From: Thozetella sp. PMI_491
Taxonomy: Eukaryota; Ascomycota; Sordariomycetes; Chaetosphaeriales; Chaetosphaeriaceae
Length of the DNA stretch: 64,000 nt
Assembly: GCA_021432635.1 (NCBI GenBank)
Contig: MU270061.1
Coordinates: forward strand, 222,341-286,340
Direction: 5' to 3'
Every line of letters starts with the position of its first letter. The stretch's first letter is position 1. A model generated the notes under the pieces. It made no database searches. It was not told where the DNA came from and saw only the letters and a program-made list of their open reading frames with translations. Position numbers and translations under genes: made by a program. Below, piece after piece: positions 32,617-45,282 of the stretch.

Positions 32617-34803
32617 ATGAACAACGAAGAGACAGCCACGGATGGGAGCCCCAGCCCGGGCTCGAACCCCGAAGACCATGTTGTTTCGGCCTCGGCACCT
32701 ACGCCTGCGTTATTCCGAGCCGGCCGCCCAATGTCGCGTTCATGTTACGCCTGCAACCAGAAGAAAATCCGCTGTGACAAAAAAGAGCCATGTTCATCGT
32801 GTCGTCGTGCCCACAAGCCGTGCGTCTACCCGCCGGTTGGGCCGCGGGTGCGCCGCACCCGCAACACTATCATTTCCGACATGGCCGGCCGCATAGCCAG
32901 TCTAGAAAAGTCTCTTGCCGAAGCCCGAGCCCGAGAGGCGCCGTCTCAAACTTCTTCCGAGACTGAAAGTAGCACTCCCTCTCCGGCCTTGCTCGCTTCT
33001 GCCAATCGACCTTCCGATGTGCCCGAACGGTTCCAGGAGGAGGTCCTCCTCCAGAAAGGATCCTCCAGTCAGTATTTTAACGACATTCTCTTTTCAAGAG
33101 CAATAGAGGAAGTAAGATGCATCCAACCTGCTGTGAGACAGGCGGAGGCCTTGTGCTAACCGCTAAGCGAAGGAGCACGACATTAGATCCACCTTAACAA
33201 GTCCCCGATCAGAGCTTGCATGGCAACCGGCGTCGGGCATATTTAATCCTATGGGCATCCTTTCTTCTCCATCTTCCTCGATAGATCCCGCTAGCCTTAT
33301 CCCATCCGAAGACCTGGCCGCGAAGCTATGGAATATGTACATCAGCAACGTGGAAGGTTGGACATCATTGAAAATGTCGCACGTGCCTACTGATGAGATC
33401 ACTGTGTACTCGGTCATCAACGACCCGTCAAAGGCATCCTACGAGGATCTTGCCCTAAACTTCGCCATCTATTTCTCAGCCGCAGTGGCTGTTGGCATGA
33501 AGCAATCCGACCAGATCCTTGGCCAGAACAGATATTCACTTTTATTGCGCCTTAAGAAGGGCTTGGAGCAGTCCTTCGCGCGCGGAGACTTTCTTGGTCA
33601 GCCCACGATAAATTTTCTTCGCGCCCTGGCTATATATCTCGTACGTTTATCCCTATCCGCTATTCATGTTTCATAGGGCTAAGCACTCTCCAGTCTGCAC
33701 TTCGTATCCACAACCGGTGCAAGGGAATATGGATTCTCAACGGCCTTGCCGTCCGCACCGCTCAATCATTGGGCCTTCACCGCGATGGAGAGCACTTCGG
33801 CCTCTCCCCATTCCAAGCCGAAATTCGTCGACGTCTCTGGTGGCACTTGCTCTACCGGGAGGGCCGTGCAGCCGAGGACTACGGCTTGGAAAACTCAGCC
33901 TGCCGACAGTTACTAATCTCGGATGTTCGCCTGCCCCTCAATATTGACGATACAGATATATACCCAGAAATGCAACAGCTTCCAAATGAAAAACAAGGGT
34001 GGACAGCCATGACTCTATCGCTGATCAACATAAACCTTGCAAAATCTATGCAGATGCTAGCATCCGTCGTCACAGCATCCTCGCCATCATCCCCTCCTAG
34101 CGAAGAAAGAAGAGCGCATCTCATTGAAGAAGCCCGCGCGCGCATGGAGAAGCAACTGGAGAGCTGCAACCCAGTGATCCCCAGACAGCGCATTACCTGT
34201 AATTGCTCACGCTTCATGCTCAGAAAGCTGACATTCACCACGAAAATACAATGGAGCGTTCTTCAACGCCCAGGCCCACACGCGGATTTCATAACCGAAG
34301 AAAACCTGCTTGAAGCACTGGAAATTTTGGAGGAGAAGCTCAACACCGACGACAGCTTCTTGAAGCAGTTCTCGTGGCACAATAAAGCCTTCCCACAGTA
34401 CCACGTTACCATGTATGTCCTTTTGCATCTATGCATCAAGCCAGACGGCCCGAGTATCGCGAGAGCATGGGCTGCGGTCGAGGCAATGATCGCAGTTGAG
34501 CTAGAGGACGAGCCTTCTACGGTTTTCGGATCCAAATATGCAGTACTAGCAGCACTGAAAGCGAAAGCCACGGCAATCAGAGAAAGGATGCCGAGACAAG
34601 AACCAGGCGAGAACAAAGAGAATGGAGAGCAAAATATAGAGCCGGCATCTATAGACGGATCGGCTGAGAGAAGAGACCACGCTCTATATCAATTTGGGGA
34701 TGGGGATAGTTGGAATTTCGGCGCAGCAGACCACGAGTGGCCGCCGTGGGAAACATTTGCGCAGCGATTTCAGCTAGACAGCCCTGATGCATATTGGTCT
34801 TGA
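32617..34803 (+). CDS. Zn2Cys6 transcription factor
   Basis: Three exons (32617-33111, 33173-33640 and 33694-34803) give 690 aa. The zinc cluster at residues 43-69 is CYACNQKKIRC, CSSC, C with x2-x6-x5-x2-x6 spacing. Directly after comes a basic hinge and a coiled coil (MAGRIASLEKSLAEARARE) for dimerisation. The middle-homology region includes NGLAVRTAQSLGLHRDG and FQAEIRRRLWWHLLYREGRAAED, a form common in regulators of secondary metabolism or catabolic clusters. The acidic, Trp-containing C-terminus (WPPWETFAQRF) may activate transcription. It likely controls the divergent transporter and dioxygenase; this is inferred from position. Confidence 0.9.
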
Positions 34804-35299
34804 GAGATATCTATCTGCAATATCCATTCGGCGATACCGTAGAATTGATATTTCGGTGAAAATATACAAAGGGAGGCCCAAAGCCGTCGAGATGCCTTAC
34901 TTCAAACCATGTTCAATAATGAGATCGGCCCATGTAAAATGCGGCAACCCAGCAGCTTCTGTATCCGCTAGCGAGGTCTAGAAGTTGTATCTCGATGATT
35001 GGTAAATTTCTCGTGGTCAATGAAGGATTTATCGCTAGAGAAGTAGAGGCTGTAGATCGAAATTTCTAGTTCAGGAAACTCTCAGTAAACATGAGGAGAA
35101 GCGTTCCGGGCTCAGAGGAACTATAGCTCCACCGGGACTACACCCGATAAGTATAGTAATTCTCGCAGCATGACGGGCAGCCTTAGCCGCGTATATAGTT
35201 GATTTGAAGGGTAATCTCATTGTAAATTAGGTACTTCGTATATTATACTTGCCTACAGTGCTTGGCAAGCTCCATTGTGCAGTTTAGGCATCTTTGGTT
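34804..35299. other. Intergenic, convergent 3' ends
   Basis: 496 bp, AT-rich, without a recognised gene or repeat. Confidence 0.5.
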
Positions 35300-36337
35300 T
35301 CATTCATAATCTTTGAGCTCGTTCTGCGTCCATTCCCATAACTTTTTCGACAGATCTGCATCCTTTGCCGTGGCTGATTCCTTATCTGGGATGCCCACGG
35401 GCTCGTAATACTTCCCAGTCTCCGCCTCAGCCGCAGTTGACGCCCAGAGGTGGTTCTTTGCCCCGTTCTCTATCGACGTGGTGAGCAGCGGCGCTAGGGG
35501 AGTTGTCAACTTGACAAGGAAGCTCTCGTTCTTAAGCCCAACAGCTATCCCAGTGGCAATGCGCCCCGGGTGTACCGCCACGACTTTGAGCTGCGGGTAT
35601 CTGCGCGCAAGCTCCTTAGCCAAGAATATGCATGCTACTTTGCTCTGCCCATAGCGTTGGAAGTACGACTTTCTCTGTATCAGCATTGACCCGCGAATGG
35701 GGCTAAGGGTGGCAGTTGAGAGTGCTGACTGGGTACATACCATCTTCTCGCACGGTGTCTTCACCTTCTCGTACACAATCCCGCCGCGCGGTGCCATAAC
35801 ATGCCCCTCGCTGGCCACCACTACAACGCGCACGTCCGCGTCTGGCGCCTCGGCGGTGCGCTGGAGCGTCAGCAGGAGTAATTTTGTCAAGAGTGCGTGA
35901 CCGAGGTAATTGATGCCAAAACACTTCTCGTAACGATCCGACGTCATCCCTGGCTTCACACTCATCACTCCGGCATTGAGCAGCAAGATATCGAGCTTAT
36001 TCTCCGCGGCGCAGAACTCGGCTGCTGCCTTCTTGATGGAAGCGAACGACCCAAGGTCGACCCCGATGAAGGACACGCGTGCATCAGGCACCTCCGTCCG
36101 GATCAACTCGATAGGGCCCTCGCCGTTGTCGTCGCGAGGTAGATCCGCGATGTAGATGTGAGCCGGGCTGTGGCGTGCTAGTTCAATGGCGGCCTGGCGG
36201 CCAAGATCGCCGGCGGCACCCGTGATGAAGATGACCTTGCCCTCCAACGACGCAATGTCACGGGCGGGGTCGAATGATACCCCACGCTTGTTTTTCGATC
36301 CAAAAAGGGTCACCCGGATCATGGCCAGAAAATCCAT
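35300..36337 (-). CDS. Short-chain dehydrogenase/reductase
   Basis: The ORF is open for 346 codons, but 35675-35740 is a 66 bp intron with donor gtatgt, branch gctgat and acceptor acag. Being a multiple of three without a stop, it is invisible to frame analysis. Removing it joins PCEKM to RKSYFQRYGQSK and gives 323 aa. Motifs are TGAAGDLG, LLLNAGV, VVVASEGH (catalytic Ser region) and YGQSK (Tyr, Lys). There is no signal peptide and the protein is probably cytosolic. It is the outermost gene of the dioxygenase/transporter/regulator group, and it could oxidise a pathway alcohol or aldehyde; the substrate is unknown. Confidence 0.87.
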   Translation of the reverse strand: MDFLAMIRVTLFGSKNKRGVSFDPARDIASLEGKVIFITGAAGDLGRQAAIELARHSPAHIYIADLPRDDNGEGPIELIRTEVPDARVSFIGVDLGSFASIKKAAAEFCAAENKLDILLLNAGVMSVKPGMTSDRYEKCFGINYLGHALLTKLLLLTLQRTAEAPDADVRVVVVASEGHVMAPRGGIVYEKVKTPCEKMVCTQSALSTATLSPIRGSMLIQRKSYFQRYGQSKVACIFLAKELARRYPQLKVVAVHPGRIATGIAVGLKNESFLVKLTTPLAPLLTTSIENGAKNHLWASTAAEAETGKYYEPVGIPDKESATAKDADLSKKLWEWTQNELKDYE

Positions 36338-36947
36338 TGCGGCGGTGGTGTCGGGCTAGCTCGCGGTGTGGGTGGAAGAGCGGTGGTTCTGCACTTAACG
36401 GATCAGGCGCGACCTGGGCATTTGGACAAATTCAGGAAAATGGTTGGATTTTTGTTGCATCCAGGGGAATCGAAAGGAGATTGACAAAACCGACGGCATG
36501 CACGTGCCCTGCGAACCCAAAGCCTCAAAAGTGCTTGGGCAATTAATCTGGTATACGAATACGGTGTTTTGTACTATGCCCGTCCTGGAAACGAATCCGA
36601 GAGTCCAGACAAAGTTGCGACGGGGGCATGCCCAATGAATCACCTCCGCTCTTCCAATGCCAATCGGCCGTTTTCTTTTCTTTGTCCTATTTGAAGAGGG
36701 GATCCTGCTGCTTAATTGAGGCTTCAGAAAGTGGCAGGAGATGGAGAATAGGGGCTACCTATTTTTGTCGTAGTGAGGTGTCCAGGCAGGGCAGCCAAGC
36801 TATGTGATAGGTGCTATAGAAAAAGTTTGAGCCTAGGCGAATTAGGCACTAACATATCTGATATCTACCTATACAAGGAGTTATAGCTTAATTATCCAAT
36901 CGCTACCCACACTATCAAGTTCACAGAAGGCTACGAAACAAATCGTC
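36338..36947. other. Intergenic
   Basis: 610 bp between the SDR start and the carboxypeptidase stop. No gene was seen. A short word ctaggcgaatt near 36836 resembles the tip of the 10.4 kb inverted repeat, but the match ends after 11 bp. Confidence 0.4.
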
Positions 36948-38924
36948 CTACGTCGACGACAGGGTTTTATTCCGCATAATTTGCCAGAAAGCTTGCAGTG
37001 CCACCTCGGGTTGATAGTAAGGTCTAGTTGGACTTCATTAGCGCATCTCGGCCATCGCTGCCAATGCGTGTCTAGTATACCGGGGGGGCTAGGTAGGTTC
37101 TTACACTTCGTGTCCTGCTTCGTAAACTCTCAGCCAGTTTAGATTTCCAACTGATTTATACTCGCCAGCTGCGGTTCCATTCACAGTGTAGGGTGAAGCA
37201 ACCTTCGAGACAAACTTGGTCCGTCCGGCGTAGTCGATCTTATTGGTGCATTCGAGATTCCCAATCCAGTTGCAGAGCCAATCTAGAAGCTGGGTTAGAA
37301 ATATTCTCCACGCTGGAGTGCCGGACTTACCTGCGTCGCCGGCCCAGATGAGGACCGTGATTCCAGACCGGACTACCTTGCTGAGGGCGGGTAAAAACGA
37401 TCGAAACGCTAAAGAGATCAGCACAGAATCACGATATGTAGCATGGAATAATCTCACTATCGCCAGTTCCCACAAAGTCGTTGACTATTGTGTCGGAGCA
37501 CATGCTATATTGTACCCGCGCTCCAATGGCCGCCATGACTGATGCATTCTGTAGGTAAGATCCATATGTATCGGGTGGACTGTGGGGGTCTTCCAGCGTG
37601 TACCGAACATCATAATAGTTGATATCATTAGCATCCTCGATGGGGCCTTCAGTTACATTATAGCAAATATTGTCCGCTGCGGTACAGGAGCTGTCGTCCC
37701 CAGTGGTACCGGTACAGCTGGCTGCTGCCGGGAGGCATTGGCTATAATATTCGCGGAGTTGGGAGTTGTATTGACTCTGATTCAGAAGTTGCCTGTATTT
37801 ATTGGTGAGTCCATAATCTAGGTATGCCTTATACTGAATGGTGGCGTCAAGCCTATCGAGTGGTCAGTGAAAGAAGACCACGAATCGAGACGGAGGTCTA
37901 CATACAGTCCATTATTAATGCCGAGAGCCACTAATTTGATCTCGCTCCCCGCCAACTTGCCGTCTTTTATGGCGGCATTTTGGTCCTCGAAGTAAGACGC
38001 AAATTCAGGTCCCCAGTGGCCTGCCGACAATGTCCATTAGCAATAGAACCTAGGCTTTTACGGGTCTGGGAGAGACAGCTAACCTCCGTAGCTTTCAGTG
38101 AACAAGCCAAAGTCATGATTTTCGTACTGAGGGAAAGCATCGTAGAAAGCCTGCATAAATTGCCATACATACGGGGCAGCTCCAACAGTGGAGTTCAGGC
38201 CATTGCTTCCATTCGATCCATAGCTACCAATAGCGGCTTTGTTAAAGAAGTTTATTTGCTTTTAGAATGCAGTGGCATACATACCTGAAGCCAGCACCGA
38301 CTGCACATGACGATGTTAATGTTTGTGCCCACTATCCATTGGAATTAGACGACTCACTTGGTTGGTCAACATATAGCATATTGGCATGTGTGTTCCAAGA
38401 ATACGGATTTAACGATGGCTCGGACTGTCCATCAACAAAATGGCAGGGCCCTAGACGCCATCATTAGTTGTAATTAACCTCACGAGGGAACCAGAGTTGT
38501 AGTTTCCCACCATTTTCCTGGAAGAGGCCCACCATAGAGCTGCAGCCTGGGCCCCCATTAAGCCATAACGAGAGCGGCGCAGTAGTCGGGCTGTTGCGGG
38601 CTTCAAAGAACCAAAACCACATATGATTGTCGGCACCTGTTATCGAATTAGCCCGATCGGAACTACGATGTATGACCCACCACTGCGAGACAAACCGACG
38701 GAAAGGTAGCCACTATAACTGTTGACGCCCGGAGTGGTCTCGCAGATACCTGAGTTCGTGACAAACTTCAGTTGGGTGTTGGTAGCAGCATGCTCAAAGA
38801 CGGTGAATTCTGTGCCTTGTTCATCTTTTGTGTTGTACCGTTTATTCCTGGGTCTGAGAGGATCTGAAGGAGTAGCCAAGCAGAAGCCAGCCAACCCGAA
38901 TGTAAACAGACCTGTGAACCACAT
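36948..38924 (-). CDS. Secreted serine carboxypeptidase, peptidase family S10
   Basis: Ten exons fit in phase: 38924-38696, 38636-38511, 38450-38358, 38300-38285, 38223-38084, 38020-37906, 37852-37458, 37408-37331, 37282-37105 and 37023-36948, giving 481 aa. The signal peptide ends near GFCLA. Splicing restores [32 protein letters not shown] (across a 16 bp exon), the Ser nucleophile in [13 protein letters not shown], the Asp in WAGDADWLCNW and the His in AGHEVPYYQP. All three members of the triad are present. It removes C-terminal residues from peptides in an acid compartment or outside the cell. The final exon lies beyond an apparent stop in unspliced sequence. Intron sizes of 48-81 bp are very uniform. 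A chitin synthase gene follows. Confidence 0.9.
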
Positions 38925-39490
38925 TTTGTCGTCAATTCATCTGCAAGATATGGAGTACGACAAACTAGCTAGCTCCGAAAATATCCCTAAAAACCGGGGG
39001 CCAACACCTCTTTTAAATACTTTCTCTGAACACGCTCACTCTAGTTCAGTCGGGGTTCTTTGGGGGCCACGAATGTCATTTTGGCATACGAAAAGGTTTT
39101 GGCGGCGAATTGCGGTGGACGTACCTAGGGCCGACTGACCGAAAGGAGTTACTCAAAGTTCAAACGTGACACAAACATACTTAAAGGGGCATAATCTACG
39201 GTATGCCATCAAATTACTTCACCGTGCCTAAGATTCTCTATGGAGGGGCAGCGGATCGGATGACACCTACTAGATGTGGAAGGTACTTCCAAGTCTCGCC
39301 GCTCTCTTGCATACATGTTGAGGATACACCAGATTTTCTTGCTCTACTCTCTTTGTGGACCAGAGCTACAGGCACAATCGATTCAACGAAGACTCAGTCT
39401 AACTGCCAATGCTTGTATCTATTCTTCGTACATTCGATCTATCTTTTTCAGCATTACTATGTGTTGGGTTAAAGGTGCTAATTATATCAA
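38925..39490. other. Intergenic, carboxypeptidase promoter
   Basis: 566 bp without a recognised gene. Short ORFs overlap one another and have no family features. Confidence 0.45.
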
Positions 39491-42170
39491 TTAATACCTA
39501 TAAATACAAAGTCTCCAAATATCTAAAGTCTTGTGAACCATGCATCCGACAAGCTGCATTAAGAGCAGGATCGAGTTCCCCCACATCCAGAGCCGGAAGA
39601 ACCAAATTTTATGCCAGTATGGATCGCCGAGCCACCATAACGTCTGGAACGAATCGTTCATAACGATGACACAAACCAGGAAGTTCGAAAAAAGATAAAC
39701 GCCGATGAGGGTTGTCCGCAACTTGAGGAATGCCCCCTCACGATCGTACCCGTTTTCTTCCGGTTGCTCTTCTTGCGGGGCTAGGGCTCGCCTGACTGTT
39801 AGTTCAAACATGGAGTCGATATCCTCCTGCGGTCTGTTAATCTCTTCAAAGAACCCGCCGTCTATCTTTGCCACGGGTGGTACCTGAATGGGAGGGGCGA
39901 TCTCCTTCTTCCCACTCTTAATGCCCCACGATGCGATGTGCATATTGCTAAAGGCGTATGTCTTTAGGATATTAGTATACGATGACGAGATGAGCAGGTA
40001 TGGACCCCAGCTGTGCAAAAGGTGCCAGGGGTCGAGACAGATGATTCCTGCAGCGATATAGACACCAAATACGGAGACAGCTGTGACCAACACAGTCAAT
40101 GACCCGACGTCAGAGTAATACTCGCTGATATAATTGTAAGAGCTGCCGCCGTTTGGATCCAGCTTGGAGTCCACAAGACGCTTGGTGAGGTAGATTAGAT
40201 TGACCATGAGATATAGCTGCACTACCGAGAAGATTGTAAACGACACGGCGTACTGAAACCGATGGCTCTTGGGCTGTCCGCCGAGGGCGATGACGAACTG
40301 AAACGCGACGGTAGTGAGATAGATGATCTGGATGATAGAATTGACGATCCGCGTGGCATTCCCAAAGGGAAAGCCCTCCGCCTGGCTCTCATCTGGTGGG
40401 TTACCGGTAATATCATTCACAATGAAGGTCGTAAGCAGATAGCCAGCGAGAGAGAACCATGCGAGGAGGAATGATAACAAGTTGTAGGCCATCTGGAGGA
40501 ACAACACGGCCATCCGGAAGTAGTTGTGCCCGGATGTGAACAGCCGGGACACCATGCGCAGGCTGTAGATGGAAGCCGACAGCGACCCATTCAGCCACCG
40601 TCGGCGCTGGTTGATGAAGTCGACTGTTGAAACTGGGATGTCGGTCTCGCCACCCGCTGACGGGACCAGCTGCGTGTGCCACTTAGACCCAGCCTTGGCG
40701 CTAAGCTCGAATGACAAAATGCGATCCTCAGCTAGATATCGATTCATGCGCCAGAGATTCATACTTGGGCCCTTTTTGCCAAAGAGCTTGGCCAGCGTCG
40801 GGTCGCCTTGGAAATACTCCTCCAAAGGTCTTCCCATTATTGCGCGGAACCGGTATGCCGAAAAGGCCCCGGGCAGCACCGACAAATACCCTGTGGTGGA
40901 TTCAAGGGCGCGTTCAAGCTGGCACGCCACCTTGTACTCGAAGTTCTGCGATGCGACCAGCGGATTCAATAACATACGATTGCGGTCGCCAAGATATGGG
41001 CGAATGATGCCGCAGGCCCCGCCGAGATTCTTGTCATTGTAGAAAGCACCCCATAGTTTGAAGAGCGAGTTTTGGTCAATGCGAGTGCCGGTATCGATAT
41101 GAACGACCACTTCTGGATTAAGTATCCGTCCAAAGGCGTTGAGAAACCAGCGATTCGAGTTGATTTTGCCACTGTTCTTAGCTTTGAGGCATATAATGAC
41201 CTGTAACGGCGGTAGAGTCTGGTCGTTGTCGTCGGAGGGCCTGATGAGCTGCTGTTTTTCGTTGACGGAAAGCTGCGTGGTGTATTCGAACTAGATAGTG
41301 TTAGGACGCAGGTGCAAGATGAATTATAGGTGCCTAGGAACGCTGACAATATGAGCCTCGGTCTCTCTCCCAGCAACCTCTCTCTTCATAATGCCCTGCT
41401 GATAGGCTCCCACAGTGGCCAAGGTATCAAGAACACCGCTGTCGCACGCCTCTATGCCATCCATAGCCAGGCACAGCACGACCTTTTGCCATGCTGGGCC
41501 GCCTTTGTTCCAGAAAGTGGAGCGTTGGGACCGAATTATGTCGCGCAGATTCTCCATGATACTGTGGTAGGACCTGGCGAACAGGACCTTGTCCTCGTTG
41601 TAATAAGTCACGCACACGAACAGCTCTGTATGCCGGTTGTATATGCGCGGTCGGAGATCATAGCCATTCTTCAGGGTGAAGTCGTTGGGGTCGCACGTCG
41701 CCGCAGTATCTAGTCGGATTCAGTGAATAAGACGCCCAACGACGGACTTTAGGTATGATAGGCCTACATCGCATATTCGAAAACTCTTCACTCCATGACA
41801 CTTCGTTCATATACTTCGGTTGCACGGAGTTTTTGATAGCGCTAGGCACCGGGTAGTCCACCGACAGCACGGTGCCTTGAACGAGTTTCACTCTCCTGGT
41901 TTGATATCGCCTCAAACCGCCATTTTGGCCGCCCTGTCTTCTGGTCCAATTCCCGCTGGTGTCCTCTGGAGGGTCTCGATCCGAGGCCGTTAAGCCTCTG
42001 GATGCCGTAGAGTAAGGGGCCGACACAGGTTGGGCCTGTGGAGCGTAGGACTCGGTGAGCGCATAAGACTGTACAGGCTGCGGAGGGGCTTCGGAGAGGT
42101 TTAGCTCATAGGTGTCGCTCGCGTCGCCAAATGCTCGACCGGCGTAGTCTTGGAATCGCTCATTGGCCAT
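39491..42170 (-). CDS. Chitin synthase, division 1 (class I-III type)
   Basis: Three exons (42170-41768, 41709-41348 and 41290-39491) give 854 aa from [11 protein letters not shown]. The N-terminal 125 residues are polar and Pro/Ser-rich. The first intron splits [27 protein letters not shown], the classical chitin-synthase N-domain. The catalytic core shows [39 protein letters not shown] and the product-channel signature QRRRWLNGS. About seven membrane helices follow. It polymerises UDP-GlcNAc into chitin at the plasma membrane. The exact class cannot be fixed by eye. The C-terminus is short and ends soon after the last helices (CIYRY). Confidence 0.92.
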
Positions 42171-44290
42171 GGTCGGCGCGAGCGACGGCTGGAGCAGCCC
42201 AAAGAGGAAAGGAAGTTGCTGAAATGCAGAAACATACAGTTTAAAATCGCGCCGTGCGACCGCCAAGTAGAACACAAAAAGGGTACCTCAGTTGGGTCAA
42301 GGCTGTCTCGCAAGGCTCTGAGGCAACCCGGCTCGCTGCGCGATCTGCAGCCAAGCCTTGCCAGCCGCTGACCCCTGCAACGAAGTGGCTGTTCAAGCTA
42401 ACTACCGAGTACGGCTCAAACTGCAGCACAGCCACACCACTCTGTAGTTTATAGACATGGGCTTGGTCCCAGACTAGTATGGTCCCCGCTAATGCAGCGG
42501 AATGGATCTATATTTTAATCCTTGTCCTGCAAGTTGTAAGGTGCGATTTTGCCAGCCTTTCTACAGGCCATTTGCTTCCCAACTTCACTTCTAACTCTGT
42601 CTGGCTCACGGGGCTGTAGCCCAAGCGCAGGCCACGACTACATACATTGGCCGTATATATACCTAGGAAGCGTATCCGCTGCCATATATAGGAAAATTAA
42701 CGAGACTTTTAATGGCATAACTATGTAGAGTAATCCTATTTCGATAAGCCGATATGTTAGGTAGACTGGTAGATAATGCTTCTGGCATGGTACATCAACA
42801 GGATTGTGAATGATCGCCAGCCCCTTCAGCGTCAGAACAGAAGTCTGTAGAGATACTGCGACTTGTTTTCTGTTGTCTGAAACGGGCGAGCCCAGGGATA
42901 TAACGTTAATAGGTGTATCAATGGTCCTTTGGGGAGCTTATTGTATAGATAAAAGGCAGCGCCGAGTCGCTCTATGACTTAAACCGATAGTAGTACTATA
43001 GCGAGCTCATAGTTTCTAGTTTTATTCTATCATCTTAACAGGGGGACGAGTTACCTTGATATAAACGAGATGCAACCTACAGATGCCTCTTTCTATCAAA
43101 GCAGAAGAAAACAGCACCTCTCCTGTATTGGCTTTCAAACATATGATCCACCGCTTTTTCTCACTAACTACGTAGCCTGTGAGCATCCCTTAGCCCTCAT
43201 CCGGTAATAAGTATGTACGAATCAGTCTAGTCTTACACCGAAGTGGCCGCATCCGACGAACACTGGGAAAGCGCCCATGTGCTTCTCGATGCAGGCGCCT
43301 GGATTAAATCGACGGACCTTTGCAAAAAAAAACTCACCCTTGTCAGCTCATGCAGAGAGCAATCATGTTCACTTGAGAATACTGCTTTCCTTGGATGCCC
43401 GACTAGGGAGGTCTTGAACTGAGCTCCATACGTGCTACGTCTCCGAGATAATTATCTCATAGTGTTGTTTTGTGGCAATCAAGCAAAGTTGTAGGCTTTA
43501 TATTTATATAAAGATTCTACTTATTGTTAGCTAGCAGAAGTGCTCAATTTGCGATGATTCCAATGACAAATGCTTTGGAACCATCGACGCTTTGCCTTCG
43601 TCCAACAAAAGGTTAATAGTAAGACAGATATAACTCTAAAATTGAGCGTGCAGAATTTTCACGTAAGACATGTGGAACCTTAAAGTGATGCAGGCAGAAT
43701 TCAAGAACGAAAGAGAGAGAACTCGAAATGAGAAATATATCAAAATTTCCATCACATGAAGCTACAAAATGCCGGAGATATTAGTCTTTTTTTACACTAG
43801 AAAGACTGTCAAAAAGCCGGAAGACATTGCACAATATCTGCATATAAACTAAAGAATGTCTTGACCATGCATAACCCTTGCTCTCGTACAGACTCCCATA
43901 ATATACCTTCTCGTTCTAACGTTATAAATTCTGCAGCATTAAGCTTTCTGCCGAGTCAGTTCTTATAACCGTGCGGCGTCTTCAGGCATCCTAGATGATT
44001 TAAGCTGTTACAGATAGCAATTACGCGAATTTGTTAGCTGGAAAGTATTTTCTTCCAGTCGTTCAGCGGCGCTGATGATCTTGCCGCCTGGATAACATAT
44101 ATCTTAACTCTGTCATATATATTGCCTGTGGCTTAGGCCCTGGTGTCTGAACTTTTCTTGCTGTTTCATTATCGTGTTCAAGCAGGCACCAACAGTTCAC
44201 CCAATTCCCGCCTATTCAAGACCGCAGCACGCACACATATACAATCAATTTCTATCCCCATTTCACTTTACAAAGCCTTTTAAAGCCAAA
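42171..44290. other. Long gene-free AT-rich interval
   Basis: 2.1 kb between divergent genes. No exon, RNA gene or clear repeat was recognised on either strand. The right part is markedly AT-rich with many TA steps, which would fit decayed repeats; this is not proven. Confidence 0.5.
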
Positions 44291-45010
44291 ATGATTGACT
44301 TCAATGTCAAGAAATGCATTTTACTCTTAGTACTAGCCGTGCCGTTCGTTGTCGCCACTGACCTTACGGAAGCGGGTGCCGCCGCTGGGGATGTGGCTCT
44401 TGAAAAGAGAGACGTTTGTAAGTAAATGTCTATTCACATTTAGCGTGTTCTAATAAAGCAAAGGTGGTCCAGGAACGCAGATTACACTCGACGCGTCTAT
44501 TAATGATTCCGGATGCCCCGGTTCCTCCCAAGAATATAGATGTGGCTACGTGTGGGTGGTGTGCAATCATTATACTTGTTGCTCTTGCTTACCATCTTAT
44601 AATAGAACTCTTCGTGACACAAACCCTCAATGCCCTGCGAATAACGGCCAAATCATCCAGAACGGAAGCAAGACGTGGAAGATATTCTGTGGCCTAAGTA
44701 TGCTCTTTTAATTATATAGCTTTGACACCATCCCAGTCGCTCTGCTTACTCGGCATTAGTTAACCATGGCACAAACGACATCAGCACTACCCCTGGAGTT
44801 GCAAGCTGGGGCCAGTGCATTAGTAACTGTGCAAAACTCTCGAATTGTGTGAGGGCTATCTGGGAGCCAAAGAGCCAAACTTGTTACCTCCGAAGCTACG
44901 GAAACAACATCGATGCAGTAACTCGCGATGTATACTCGAGTGCACATTTAGTCGATAGTAGCGTTAGCATCGACGATATTCTAAGCCCGGGCTGTCCATG
45001 CGCAGGATAG
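44291..45010 (+). CDS. Secreted Cys-rich protein with PAN/apple-like domain
   Basis: Three exons (44291-44417, 44464-44697 and 44760-45010) give 203 aa. The signal peptide ends near VVATD. A dibasic LEKRD site just before the first Cys looks like a Kex2 processing point, so mature protein would begin DVCGPG. The first half has eight or so Cys in a novel-looking cluster (CGYVWVVCNHYTCCSC). The second half, from CPANNGQ through KIFCGL-INHGTNDI, SWGQCISNCAKLSNC and TCYLRSYGN, matches the PAN/apple fold used for protein or sugar binding. It is likely extracellular or wall-associated. No enzyme motif is seen. Confidence 0.78.
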
Positions 45011-45282
45011 GCTTAGAATTATGGTCAGGAATAAAGCTGTAACAACTTAGTTGGCAAATTTACACACGAAAATGATGCGTTTAGACGTCTGGCCTGCCAT
45101 TTTAGGATCGTCTAACATCGACCCGGTAACTAAGATGTAAGATAATATATATGGTATCCACAAGAGCAGGGCTGCGTACAGAGGTAAAATAACCATCAAA
45201 TCCACGCGGCGCATACCATATTCGGTATTCTCAATCACAGATACAATTCAGTAATAATTATCTTATGGAGCTTAGCCCAAGC

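Noticed and set aside
36834-36850. Third copy of the 10.4 kb inverted-repeat tip
   Set aside because: Only about 11 bp (ctaggcgaatt) match and the flanks do not continue the alignment.
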